DNA from: Morchella semilibera
Lineage: Eukaryota; Ascomycota; Pezizomycetes; Pezizales; Morchellaceae
Reading direction: 5' to 3'
NCBI GenBank assembly: GCA_009192285.1
Contig: WBVU01000018.1
Span: 1,054,001 to 1,118,000, forward strand
Length of the DNA: 64,000 bases
Position 1 is the stretch's first letter. The number at the start of each line of letters is the position of its first letter. Made by a program: the position numbers and the translations under genes. The notes beneath the pieces were generated by a model. The model had not been told where the DNA came from, did no database searches, and was given only the letters and a program-made list of their open reading frames with translations. Below are positions 43,929 through 56,520 of this stretch, in pieces.

Positions 43929-45304
43929 TTACAACCTCTAATGTTTTTTGACCAAGATATTATTCTTTTAATGCACGTAGTATATCGCGTGCCAACTATA
44001 CCCGCGCCGATTCGCGAGTGATAGTTTTATGATCAGAGCCTCAAGTAAAGTTTGCCAGCTCAGATTCTTCTTGTGGACGCTGCTTAGAATGAATAATATG
44101 TCAACTGGGCCCAAGTTGACGTTAGAATGATAGCATGTGAATGGAAACGTGCTGTCTAACATACATCCTATATTATCAGGTCGATCAACTGAGAGAAGAT
44201 TCTCCAAGCGATATTGAGAGATTGGTAGGCTTTTTTTTCACATCCCAAGCCAACAGCACAGTTAGCCTTGCGTAGGATCATACTAACGACCGTGCTCCCA
44301 TCACAATTTGTCTGTATTCAAGTCTTGGTACGAAATGCAATCGCGCCTCGCTGCCTTGTGTTGCTGTTTCAATTGTCGGGACAGTTAAAACCTTCTTCCT
44401 CAACCAAATCACGTTTTCCCTCCTCTGTGCAAACTGATTTAGTCCAGAAGCGACCAATTGTGACCCCACCAGATAGTTGCCTATCGATATATCATTACTG
44501 TGAAGAAGCCGAACACGAGCGATCGTCCATCTGGTATCTCGCAGGATTGGGCGCTCAGGACACACCTGCGGGGAGGGAGGGGGAGGGTGGCTATGTAAGA
44601 CGAGTGACAGTCCATGACAAGCTCTAATTGCCGACGCCACCACCAACAATCTTTTCAGAGCGCCTCTCGCCTCGCACTTCCACGCCTTACTTACTCCGCA
44701 TCGACAATTCCATAATCGCCAAGTATCTTCCCCCGCACTCCCAGAAGAGTGCAAACCAATTTTCATATTCAGCCGCACGCACGCACGGAACCACCAATTC
44801 AGCCTCGCCAATTATGTAACTGCTCTACTCTACTTGAGCTGCTCCATACACGACTGGGGGTACTTCCGTCTGTGCTCCAATTGGGGGGGGGGGGTCCGTT
44901 CATGAGCGTCAAGCGGGGCGTTTTTTTGTTGCATGTTGTCACGGGGGTTGCCGGATGCTTATTTTTCTGTCGTGGCATGGCACCTTGGGGGGAAATTTTT
45001 TTTTTGGATATGTTGGTGGTGGAAAAAAGTGAAGAAAGGACTGAATCAATCAGAGTGGCAGTTCTTGTTTCAGGTGGTGAATGCCAAGACAGATACCAAC
45101 GTCTCGCTAATCATTGACACCGAGCAATTGCAAATAACATTTTTTACGTCCATTTCAGCGATTCGTCGGACACTGATCGATCACGGCCCCAGATATTATC
45201 GCCCTTCATTAATATTTTATTATTCAAAGCACGTATCCTAATCCCATTACACGTGAAAAGTACCCCAAATTAAGTCCTAACCTAATAATGAATGTCCCGA
45301 CAAC
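43929..45304. other. Intergenic region without a supported gene
   Basis: Non-coding DNA 3' of a gene on the minus strand. G and T runs lie at 44883-44893 and 44997-45006. Several medium-length open frames exist but none has a recognised domain. Confidence 0.5.
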
Positions 45305-46293
45305 CTAAAACATCATCCTCCAGGCCGCCGCCGCCATCACGAGTGCCGGCACAACAAGGCCGGGAACAGTAAGGGATCCAGCTCCATTCTGGTTCGTTGC
45401 AAGGCCAGTGGAAAGGCCAGTGGTTGAGCCACTCCCACTTCCGCTTCCAGAGGAACCAGTAGGGCTGGAAGAAGTACCATCTGAGCCACTGGTGCTGGTA
45501 GCTCTCGTGCTTCCAACAGTCCCGGAGGCGCTGCCACTTGCGCTGGTGTAGGAATCGCAAATGGTGTCCACCCCTGTGGTGGTTTCCCCCGCGCAAGCCA
45601 AGCAGCTGTTTAAAGGCGTTAGCAACCCGCTCACTCACTCGTGGAGCGGTACAGAGACTTACCCAGCGATATCGGCTTCGAATGATCTGGAGCTGCACAT
45701 GCAATTCATATCGGCATCAGAGATAGTACCTGATAGATCCTCTAGCGTGACACCACAGCTGGAGAGTGTGCCCGCAAGAGACGTGCAGGCGCTGGAGGAT
45801 GCGCAATCGGAGGAAGATGACCCAGTAGCGCTTGTTGCTGCGGAGGTGCGCGAGGCAGTGGCAGACCTGGTCGAGGTGGCAGACCTGGTCGAGGAGGCAG
45901 AGGCAGAGCTAGAACCACTGGTGTAGGTGGCACAGTAGCTCTCAAGCCCGGGGTCAGCTTCACCCATGCAGGCAAAGCAACTAGACGAGGTATATTAGCA
46001 GATGTAAGGCGGAAAATTGTCGGCAAAGGAAAGACCAAGGAGGCTGTGGAGCAGTACGTTGTGGTAGCAGAGGGGAAGTCTCTGTAGGTACAGAGACACC
46101 TCTCCTCCGTAGTGGTGAAGGCAGTGGCACTTAGATCCACGCTGCAGTACGTAAAGGCATCAACAACAGTTGTACAGGAACTGGTGGCTAGACACTGGTC
46201 TGACGAAGTCTGAGGCGAGGGGAATGCAAATGCAATTGCGGGCAGGACATGAACTGAGAGGGCCAAAAAGGCAGCAGGGAGTAGGACCATCAT
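45305..46293 (-). CDS. Secreted cysteine-rich GPI-anchored protein with two 8-Cys domains
   Basis: Three exons on the minus strand, 46293-46058, 45980-45663 and 45605-45305, with introns of 77 and 57 bp, both phase 2; 284 residues. A signal peptide (about 1-23, ending IAFA) precedes domain 1 (SSC, TYC, RCLC, CFAC, SYC), a Ser/Thr-rich linker with STRSAT repeats, domain 2 (SAC, SSC, NCMC, CLAC, TIC), a Ser/Gly-rich stalk and a hydrophobic GPI-type tail. Each domain is split by an intron immediately before its CxxC motif, exactly as in the single-domain gene at 41121-41767, so this gene probably arose by duplication of an exon unit. The first donor (GTACTG) is weaker than usual. Function unknown; a wall or surface role is inferred. 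Confidence 0.8.
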
Positions 46294-49200
46294 GATGAGT
46301 GATTGATTATGTTGAAGATTGAGGTTGGTTAACAAGCAGACAAACACCAAATGTTACTGTGTAGCTTCTTCGACAGAGTCTGTTGTGGTGAAAGAAAGAG
46401 GGGGGTGGGGGTGTGTGTGTGTGGAGTGGGAGATGGGATACTCTTATAGCACGGTTGAATAGGGTTGAATAAGTGTGTAACCAATACTCTCTATTTAGAG
46501 TAGAGTACATGTTGGCACTCCATGTAGTCGACCCAATGAATTGAGAGAAGTCTCTCTTGTGACGGCATGTGCCGCTGCGGCTGGACCAGCCACAGTCACT
46601 CTAATTGTAGGTACTTACATGTGTAGTAGAGCAGAGTACATTACATACCAGTCTTAATTGTGTTGTATTGAATTATAGAAATAATATTATATACGGGGAG
46701 TCATAGAAGCCGTTAATTAAAATTAAGAACAATAATATTGCCTTCTCCCCTTTATGATTAGTCTAGAGTATGTACACAATAAGTACCCCCAGTGGGGGCC
46801 GGGGGAGGGGGGGGGGAGAGATCACTGCCTCCTCATGTAGAGTAGGGTAGACTGTATTGCCGATAGCCGTCAGAACAGAATGGTTGCCTATTGTAACACA
46901 AAACGTATTTACAGCGGGTTGGTTTGTGGTCTGTGTAACTGTGATACACGTTGCACACATAGGGTTGGGTACACACTAACGCAGGAAGAGGAAAATATAG
47001 GAGAGGGGAAGCGGGGATATATCGATAAACACATATATTATTATGACACCCGTTAAGGCACAGCAATCAGCCGATACATGTAACTACACTTACTTTGTAC
47101 ATACTTGACCAGGGACCTTATGTCTAAGCCATGACGAGAGTTATTAACTACATGTACAGGTATGTACCTTGGTAATTAATTCTACCAGTAACAGATAGAT
47201 CATCAATATTAATAGGAAATGCTTGTTTGTTTATCATGGATCACTCGCTCTCTCTTCGATCCTCTGCCGGGGGTATTGTGGCAGAGGGATGAAAAATAAG
47301 TACATGTAGGTACATGTAAGTACATGTAGCACCCTAGAGTAGAGATCAAATATGATTCTTCAGTGCCACAAAGTTATGCAGGCTCCTTTGCACAAGGCCG
47401 ACTAGTCTGCCTCGCACTAATTTCCACACACGTTCAACCTTTGGGTTTCAAGATTTCTTCTTCCCCCCCCCTCTAACTCTTCTTTAACATATCGCACGAT
47501 CATGACATAGCCACCCTCTTCCTACATGCATACTCTACTCTAGGATAATAGAATTTACGTTTAAGCAATGTCTCCCTGTCTGCACGGTGCACCTAATGCC
47601 AGTACTCCTAGAGAACACCACATTTTCATTGCTCGGAACATTTCCCGATCGCTTCATGCCAGTGAGCACTCTATTTGTTCCATTTGTTCTACATGCATAA
47701 GGTAGGGGATATACCATGTGCAACACCACCAAAGCGAAATTGCAGTCACGTGTGGGCCAGGAAGGGTAAGGTTTTCCCCCTGCCTTTAAACCCGCACGCC
47801 TCCATCGGAATCAAGGTAAAATACCTCCTCAACGCCTCAGGCCCATAATTGGTCGGCTATTAATAAACTACTTCCTCACCAAAGATAGTTCCTATGTTAA
47901 CAGTACATGTAGGCACTCAGAATTTGAGAGCACTCTACCTCCATAGGTCAAGTACATGTAGGTTAGAGTTAAAGGGATACATGTAGTCTTGGCAAATCTA
48001 AAATAAGCTCGCATGACACACTATACCTATTCAGGATCTAGCAGGGTCCCCGGCTTTTTGGTAATCCACCAAACTGTACGTGTGATCTACCACAGGTACC
48101 TACATACATGTACCTATAAGGAAGCAACATCATGAGGTACCCCACAAGTCTTGCCCACTTGGATACATCAGGAACAAAGCTTGATTCTCTGACCATCTAT
48201 CTCGGGCTAAAATATACAGAAACACCCTTGATGACACCACTGCAAGGTCTCAAAATCTGGACTTCTCACTTTGGAGATTGAACCAATACAAAAACGGGAC
48301 ATTGATACCTCTGGCTCATTTCAGATACCTATCAGTAAGCCCACCGCTCACATTCAGTTACTCAAAGCAGTATTGATAACATGTCCCGTCTATCGTTCTT
48401 CAGCTAGAAATCTGTAGCGCCACACCCCAATCTAGAGTAGAGTACAAAGGATGCGTCTCGCAGCTTGTCTCAAATGACATATCTGCAGCGGTTGGCCAAG
48501 TACTTACCACCCGAATCACCCTTTGAAAAAACATATCCCGCAGCCCGGGAGATTGGGCGAAAACAAATCTCTTTTCGCTCGCAGATATTGAAATATATTA
48601 TACATCTAGGTGGATTTACAAATGTGTAGGTCGCACTCTAGGTACAGCGGTAGGAATGATCTATGGAAAAAGCAGTTATATGGTGCACAGATTTTTCACC
48701 CTTGTTTTTCCATTGATCATTCCCATCGCTGTAGGTATGGTAGCAGCAGCTCAGGGGAGCCAGAGATCGGCATTTTTGACCAACGGTGGTAGGGGAGTGG
48801 GGCTAAGCTCATGGTACAGACCGTACCTGCATGTGCCTAGACGGGCGGTGGGGTCATGTCGAATAGGAGTGCCGCATGGGGTCACGGCGGCTTGTGTGCT
48901 GGCCTGTTTGACTTTTTTCTTCACCCCCCCTTCTCCCTTTTAGGCGGCTAGAGCATAATTTGGTGGAAATCAAGAGACTTCGGTCAAGGACTACGGTTTT
49001 CCTACTGGGGTTGAGGCGCTTGTGGGAGCAATGCGGGGGAGGGGTAGGTTGAGGTTGCCGCACGAGGCACTGCATGAAAGGTGCGTCATGGGATATCACT
49101 CACCAGTTTTCTTCAGGGTGTTATTCAGCAATTGATTGATTGATGACAAGATATCGCCCCTTCCATCTCTAGGGCAGAGACAAGCGGTATTTAGCAAGTG

Positions 49201-49941
49201 CCGAGCTAGAATAGCTAGAGTCTTTTCTCGTAAGGTAACATGGTTTAGTGTAGGTACATACAGTAGCATAGTCCTGTACCCAAACTTTTTATGGGCTGAT
49301 CTGAGATAGTCATGATTGATCACTCACTTCTGGAATCTGGATGTTGCGAGGAGTTTTTGGCTCGGCATTAAAAAAATGTAAAATCTCGTGTACCTCTCTG
49401 ATACTAAAGTGTCAAACTCATTCAGGGCTTGGCGCTTATTACATCAAATATTAAATGAGCTCGTTAGGCACCCACAGCCCGCCGAGTCTATAGGAGATCT
49501 CAATTTATCCTACCCCTTCCTCATGAGCAGACAACTGTATGTAATAAGCTCCTCCAATACCTCCGCAATCTCGAGGATGTTCCTGCTACTATCACCGTCC
49601 ACCCCTACGCAGCTTCAATGTATAACCTAATCCAACGCAGGCTGCGATACGATAATCTTATTCGGATGGTGAAGGGGGAGGACCGGGTACAAGGCCAAAG
49701 GCCTAAAAATTGTGTGGGGTTGTCTTGCGGCTCGGTTCCTTCTCTTTATCCCATTGGAATCATACTAAGACAATAAAGACTCACGAAGGGAATGAATACG
49801 CTCCCTCAGTTATGTTCCGGGCGTTGGCTTTGCTCCGGTTTGTCATCAAATCTCTATGCTAGCCGTGCAGGGGAGAGAAGATATAATACTTTCTACGGAC
49901 GAGGAGGCCACCTATCTATAACGGGCTAGAGCCTAAATTAA
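46294..49941. other. Long intergenic region rich in TACATGTA palindromes
   Basis: About 3.6 kb with no supported gene. It contains a dense cluster of TACATGTA copies (about 47074, 47153, 47303, 47313, 47323, 47903, 47951, 47979, 48105), two AGAGTAGAGTACA words (46497, 48434), and a G-rich run at 46803-46818. Short frames such as that at 48610-48792 show no domain. Confidence 0.5.
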
Positions 49942-52638
49942 GTGGATAAAGTGTTTGACATTAGAGCACTTGTGGGCGGTCCGGGTGGTGGGGTGGATAG
50001 TGGTAGGTTGACTTGGGGGATTGAAGGATGCGAATATATGGTAACCGTTATTAGGGCTGCGGTGATGGCTTCGGAGCTAGGTACGGGCAAGAAATTTAGG
50101 GGTGTAAGGATTGTGGTGGGTTAGAATTCCGGATGCTCTTGAAGCTAAGTATGTGTAAGAGGGCGCACCAGCAGCTGACTGGTTGAATAATACATCAGGT
50201 ATATGCTTGCACGCATCAGTGACAGTCATATAGTTAGGTTTGGGGTACTTTGGTGAGTAGGAAAAGGGCACTGGCATCATACTTTGCCAGATTTCTATCA
50301 AAGCTAATTTAAATACATCATGGTGCAGGAATTGTGGAGGTTCTCAAGCGGAGATAGAGCTCCCTGATCGGAGACAGGGCTGGGTATCCTCAGAAAAAAC
50401 TTAATTCGCATTTACGGGGCGGATTGTGGTTAATTGTTAGCTCCTTGTATTGGGGCAATGTGTGGTGGCCAATGTGAGCAAGATCGTACCAGCCATATAT
50501 AGGCATGACAAAAATGCTTAAATCTGCTAAGGCTAAGTATTGTCAGAGGGGAGACTCATCACTTGTACTGTGATATTCTTCCAAGAGGCCTAGGCCTAAT
50601 TAGAATTGCTACGTACTTGCTAAGTCTGAACAGGCGGATCATTGGGGCGCACATGACTGGTAATTCATGATCCGGGTGGTGGATTAGTCGATTGTGGGTT
50701 GAGGAACATGATTGATTGATTGATACTTCTTCATACGTGGATTGAGGAACAAAAATATGAGCGGCACATTCATTAACCACACACACTTATCTTGCGGTTC
50801 TTTGAGCTCTACTAGACTATTGCTGCTGCTACTGCTACCATCACCGATTGTATTCGTCTCCTATGACAATGCATATGCTTATCAAGCTGTGTCAGGGCGC
50901 TTGGGACTATGTACTACAGGTTTCTTCGGCGCTTGCTCCCTGCATGGGGACGGGATTGAAATTTTTTTTTTAAAACGCTACGTCTACTTTATAAGGTATA
51001 TACATGTTAACGTACATAATATTCAGATTTGTCTCCAGCGAGTGTGCGAGGGACTATGGCGCGTATGACCACTCCCTAAACCTGGGGGTTTGGGTTCGGT
51101 GATATCAGATACCTCCGTGGGATAGGGTTTTGGGTATGTTCCGAGGTGTCGAGTCTTTGTGTTGAATTTGGGGTGTGTGGGGCAAAAGAACCGAAGAGTG
51201 GGTAAGAAAGGCGTCAAGTTGAATACTTTCATACTGAAATATGCTCTTGAGAATTAACATGATAACTCAAATGCATATAGGTTCTCCGAAGATCAACGAA
51301 ACAAAGGAGGGCAAACCCCGATTCCAACCTAACGTAGATTCTGATTTGATATCAGGATATGAACTGCTCAAAATAGGCTGTATTGATTCTATGACGATTA
51401 TCCAAAGCGGATATCGTCTTTCCTTTTATAGTAATCGAAATAAAGAAAATTATCTGTATAAAGAAAATATCCGTATAAGGAAAATCAGATAAAGAGATAA
51501 AGAGATAGAGAGATAAAGAGATAGCTGATTCGTCAGGTTCTTTATATATGGAGATAATCCAGCAGATTCAACATGCAAATGTAAAAGAATCATACAACGA
51601 ATGTGGGAATAAAATAAGAACTTCAAACCCTTAAAAAATGCCTAACGAAAATGGAAAAAAGAAAATCGATACCCGGGTTTCGTTGGAGGTTTCTCTAGAA
51701 GACCTTTTACTGGTATATATAAAATGAAACGAAAAGGATAAAAAAGTAGTAAAATATAGATAGAGAGGCGTCATCTGGACAACTTCTCCATCCGCGGCGG
51801 CCAGTGGTGCTTCCGGTATCTGTTCCTCGGTGGGGGAAGTAGATAATCCTCTCAAAGTCTGGTGATTACTTGGATTCGTCCTTCTTTTTTCGGGGGCCAT
51901 CTGGGCAGTATTTCTGAATCCGATATTAGTAGGCTTGCGGTCGTTGGCCTCAAGGCTTTTTCAGTGCTATCTCTAACTTGGGCATCGGAAAGTATATTAT
52001 CCGCTTTGAAGGAATTGTCGGCGCTATCTCCCACTTCGGCACTAGTAGATCCACCGTCATTGGCTTTGAGGGCGTTTAGATTACTATTACTGAGTTTGTC
52101 GTTGGGGGGCTTGCTGCTAGAACCCTTGTATCCCATTTCTTGCGTCCGTGTTGAGGTTTTTGCTCGTTAGTTTCAAGAAGCTGGTGGTCAGGGTCGTAGA
52201 TATCAGAGCGACTGTGACTAGAACAAGTACATTGAGTACAAGCTCTATGGTTATCAATAAGGGCTGAGATGGGTCTACTGTCTATCTCTTCCCTCCCCCA
52301 AGCATTCAGAGATAGAAATGAGGATTAGTTCGGCCCAGTTTTCAAGCCGTGGACCAAGAAACAAAGTCTTCTGGGACTCCAAAGACTCGGATCGGCTGTT
52401 CTTAGTCGATCTTTTGAAACGAGAAATCTAGTTTTCATATGCATATGAAAGAAGTGGAATATTATCCCGCCACCTCTGGCTCCCCATTCCGATCATGGAG
52501 GTACTTTTGGCCCCAATTCCCGCCAGTTTGGGCTTTCATTTCTCTGTGATGCAGTTCAGTTCACAGGTTTTGATTCGCTGCCAAGGATTCTTCCACAAAT
52601 GGACGGCTCATAAACTGTAGCGACACAAATAAAACCAT
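49942..52638. other. Gene-poor region; one low-complexity minus-strand open frame
   Basis: No supported gene. A minus-strand frame at 51852-52136 encodes a Ser/Asp/Lys-rich stretch with an imperfect 20-residue repeat (KANDGGSTSAEVGDS and KADNILSDAQVRDS). A second frame just downstream could continue it after a shift at the run of six A's near 51885-51891 (T's on +). Whether this is a gene or the decayed end of the neighbouring NLR relic is unclear. Confidence 0.35.
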
Positions 52639-52713
52639 CGTGGCGTGGCCTAGTGGTAATACACTTGGGTTACGCCATATGACCACTTAACCGGTTCAAA
52701 CCCGGGTGGGAGC
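52639..52713 (+). pseudogene. Degenerate tRNA or tRNA-derived SINE head
   Basis: It contains a consensus RNA polymerase III box A (TGGCCTAGTGG, 52646-52656) and a perfect box B (GGTTCAAACCC, 52693-52703) at tRNA-like spacing. The T arm is intact, but the D stem and the 7-bp acceptor do not pair, so it is not a functional tRNA. A tRNA pseudogene or the 5' part of a SINE are the alternatives. Confidence 0.5.
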
Positions 52714-52950
52714 AGTGATGAGAATGCCCAACATGGTAGCGACGCTCTTGAGGGATGACACTCATTCACATAAGTCTTTTGTTGCTGGCTTTTTTTTATT
52801 TTTTAATTATTTTTTTTGCCCCTGGAGCGGTCCTTGGGTACTCTATATAGTTTGGCCGATCCGGGCACATGAGAAGGAAGGAAAGACACATTTCATAGGG
52901 TACATGTATCTTATCACCATCCTGGAGCGAAGTGGTAAGGGGCAGGGTCT

Positions 52951-54890
52951 TTACTTCCGTAATGATTCCCGCCGTATTATCTCCAGGAGAAACTCTTTGA
53001 TGGAGAAATGCACAAAGTGAACATTTCCTTCGCGGATCTCAACAAGGGAACAACATGGCTTCAGTACCAAAGCTTGGGTACTCAGATCATTGATTTCATC
53101 GGCCTGAGTAAGCTTCGGTGGCTGTTTTGAACCGCTTTTTACTGCATCTTTCACCCGGAGGGCAGCTAATGACTCCGAGACGGAAAGCGGTCGGTTCGCA
53201 AAAAGGATTATTTGTAGGATACTAATTGCCCGCATGAAGACTCTTATCGTCCATCCTAAAAATTTGGAGTACACTCCAATTATATTCCTGGTCGACCAAG
53301 CCATCTGGTGCAGAGGTAAGTATATCCTGAATGTCTTCATACGGCATTCCTGACTCAAGCTACTCATCTACAAGTCGTAACCATAGGAACATCCTATCGT
53401 AACGATTTGCAAGTTTTTTCGAAACCTCTTCTGTTCGAGAAGCGTTCAAAGCTTTCGAGTTAGCAATGAAGCTGGAGAATAATTGAATATCCTGTCGAGC
53501 ATCTGTTTTTGCGATGGGGTATTCGACTACTCGATGAGTTCTTGGTTCATCGGTACAGTCGTAAAGACCAAATCAGATAAAGTCCAGGTTCCGGCTCACG
53601 ATCAAGATTTTCGCTTCGGTGGATTTTGTTGATTTAAGAAATTCCTTCATGCAGCCCTGAAGTGCTCCTTTACGGGAAGACCTCAATTCAGGGTCGTAGT
53701 CCATACACTCGTCGTATCCGTCTATGATCAAGTAGCATAGGTCTTGTTTGGCAAGAATCGCGCGGAAAATACCCCATAATGTCGTAGGTACTGCGTCTCC
53801 AGTCTCAGGCTTCATCCCCTTAGTGATCTGTAAAGAATGCTCTGATTGTGCCATCAACTAGTAAACGAATGACCGGAGGATAGATATAGTCTGATGCTTC
53901 TGTGAATTGGCGTAGGTAGACATGAGGAATGCTGTTGGGAATTGCGAGGAGCAGGTCTTGCGATACTTGGTTATGCTTGCCGAGAGATGTGTTTACCAAT
54001 CCCGGGGGCCCAAATCAATCGAGGAAACTCTGATTAGAACGAATCTAGGTGCATGTCCCTTCATGTGTCCCGCGTAATGCATCATCGAGTTCATAGTCGG
54101 TAGAAACGGTACCGACCTAGTCCAAAAGGTTTCTACGCTCTTCCTCTATAGACCCGGTCATGTTAATTACTATATGTGTATATATTGTGTATGTATACTA
54201 ACTATCGATAATCGATATGTTCTGTTGCCTTGTCATGAAACTTCTCTGTTTTTTCTCTATCCTTCCTTTGCTCGACTATGTATCCTAGAAACGTTTAATT
54301 CAAGCTTAGGCCTACTAATATTGCCTAGAAAGATTTTGATTGATATTTACCCTTCAGGAGAGACTCAAGATATTTAAACTTGACCCAATCTCGTTCGTTT
54401 TGGTAGGATCGATATCGTTGGGAACCGGGGCATCTAGCTTCTGAATAGGTATCCTAACATCCGAAAGGCCATGGGTTTCTTCTTATCTTTTGTTGCCCGG
54501 GCGAGCTTTTTCCGAATAGACGGCCTGCCGTTTCCACTGGCCGGGGTTCTAGTATCACCAGGCTCCTGTACTTCATACTTTTGAAGAACCCCTCTGTATC
54601 TTTCCACGCGTTTCCAAGCCGCTTAAGAATATCGTAAATCAAAGGCTATTCATCCGAACCCTTCTCTAGGTAGCGATGACATTTCGAATCCCCGCTAATT
54701 CCTGCTCTGCTGCCCCATCGAGTGAAGATGAGCGTTTAGGTTTCAAATACGCGCGGAGCTTTAAATTTGTCAAGCCGTCCTTAAAGTTCCGTACGCGTGC
54801 GTCGTCAATCCGCTCCATTATCTGGAGGGAGACGCTATATAGCCCTACCGCTGCAGTAAAGGTGTTGAAGATCTCCATGGCTTCGCGCAC
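52951..54890 (-). pseudogene. Decayed NACHT-type NLR (STAND) gene with RIP-like mutations
   Basis: The minus strand carries, in order, an N-terminal helical segment (MREAMEIFNTFTAAVGLYS..), the fungal pre-NACHT motif DDALRGTHEGTCT, a P-loop GPPG/GIGK split by a frameshift, TLWGIFRAIL, the Walker B motif CYLIIDGYDEC, AKILIVSR, a region of the KLANRYDRMFLWLRL type, RPLSVSESLAAL, and CCSLVEI..VHFVHFSIKEFLL. These are hallmarks of fungal NACHT NLRs involved in non-self recognition. The frame is broken by several indels and by at least six stop codons. Stops at conserved positions are explained by TGG to TAG/TGA, CAG to TAG or CGA to TGA, all C:G to T:A transitions, as RIP produces. No downstream repeat domain (ankyrin, WD40, TPR) was recognised. 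Confidence 0.75.
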
Positions 54891-56520
54891 GTGATATATC
54901 TAGTTATATTTATAGAGTGATCCCAACATGCGGCTTTGGGTTGGTCTTTGTTTGGGTCTAGGTGTATCTGAGAAAATTTCTAGCAAAAAGGTGCCGTAAA
55001 CCGACTGATTGTTAAATTATAAAACTGAGTGATCGATAAACTGAAAAGTGGTTCTGAAGGATTGGGAGTATATATGAATATGGCTAATCATAGATTTGGG
55101 GTGCTAGGGGTACGCTATGTGAGCAGATTAAGGTGACTCGTTTTGCGCTGGTTTATAACGACATAATACATAGAGATGGTAAATAGGAGTGTTAATGATA
55201 AACAAAGTGAGGGGGAATTTGTAAATTCACCTTCTGAATCTGAGTAGCGGGTGGTGGCAGCTCCTGGTTGGAAAACGTGTTTATTTATCGGACTGGGTTT
55301 GTAATCAGATCATAAGCTATGGTTCGCCGGCCTCTGAACGCTTGGTAAGCAGGGGCCTATGACGTTGGGCGAAAGGTTTAATCTTACTATGTACATACCT
55401 TAACAGACTTCACTTGTTTCCACCAAGACGCCCTCTGCCCTTTTATCTCAGAAGGGATGCTTGACGAGATCTATTATATATATCAACAACGTGCTCAGTC
55501 CCTCCCACCTGGTAATTACCTGCCCGTTGAGATTTGTAGGGTAATATAACCAACAACTCTATCTCTACGTCTCCTCCTGGCCTTAACATGAGATGGCTAT
55601 TGATTATTGAGAGAGCTGAACGAGGATTGAACTATAACAGGGATCTTTGGCTATGTTGCAGGCTAGATGCTCTAGCCATGACCCATGACCGATGGGGCCA
55701 TATTCTGGAGTGTAAAAAGGATGCTAGGTCTCTACTTTAGAGGTCTTCTTTGATGTAGGTTTAAATCGATTGTGTAGAGAGAATAGGGTATATGCAATTA
55801 TCCCTAGCGTCAAGTGCGAGAGATGAAGATAGAGAGTAAGAGGGTAAGGGAAGAGGGAATGAGGGGGGCGGGGAGCTAGTACCTGTAAACTATGACATAC
55901 GTACTACAGGTCTTCGGTCTGTGCCTACATGTAGTCAGAGATAATAACCCTGTATGGCTCTGCCCCCCGAAAGTGTCATGGGTTTCGGAATGACCTAGGA
56001 ACCGATTGGAAACATTTATAGTCACTAGAAGGATCCAAGAATCCAAGAATAGGTCAATCAATCACTGTCGCCGGTTGGGGTCGAGCCTCCCCTACTAGCT
56101 ATAGTCCGTCCACTTCCCTGGGAACACCATAAGTACTTACCTCATTAAAGTATATACCTATTTGTGTTCGTAAAGCTCCCGTCAATATCTCCTTTTAATG
56201 ACTACGCTGATTGCCTGACTGCATGCGTGCTACCACCTTGTGAGCTTTTAGGATCTCGGTTTCCGGGTTCATTCCCGATGCTCATCATGGCGCTACCTAT
56301 CCTGGAATCTTGGCCCTGAAGTGAAATGGCACCATGTGGTAGGGCCTATGGCAACGAATTCAAGAAATTCCTTGTTAGTTGGCGGATACTCTCTGGACAG
56401 TGATTAGTCTGCTACGGATGGGGGATGTGGATAAGCGCTTGCTAGAGCCGAGAGTGTATTCATGACTGGTGGGTTACCATCTGTAGTAAAAAGAAACCTT
56501 ACCCAGTTCAACTTTATTGG
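54891..56520. other. Intergenic region without a supported gene
   Basis: Mostly A/T-rich DNA upstream of the NLR relic. A tRNA-like box A/box B pair on the minus strand at about 55618-55683 lacks a tRNA fold. No gene recognised. Confidence 0.45.

Noticed and set aside
50742-51068. Frame with a leucine-rich run resembling a signal peptide
   Set aside because: The leucine run comes from a CTG-type repeat; no conserved downstream domain.
51241-51492. 83-residue plus-strand frame in AT-rich DNA
   Set aside because: It ends in GATAAAGAGATA-type simple sequence, with no domain or splice support.
55618-55683. Minus-strand tRNA-like box A/box B pair with a good D stem
   Set aside because: The anticodon and T stems do not pair and there is no plausible anticodon loop; too degenerate to call.
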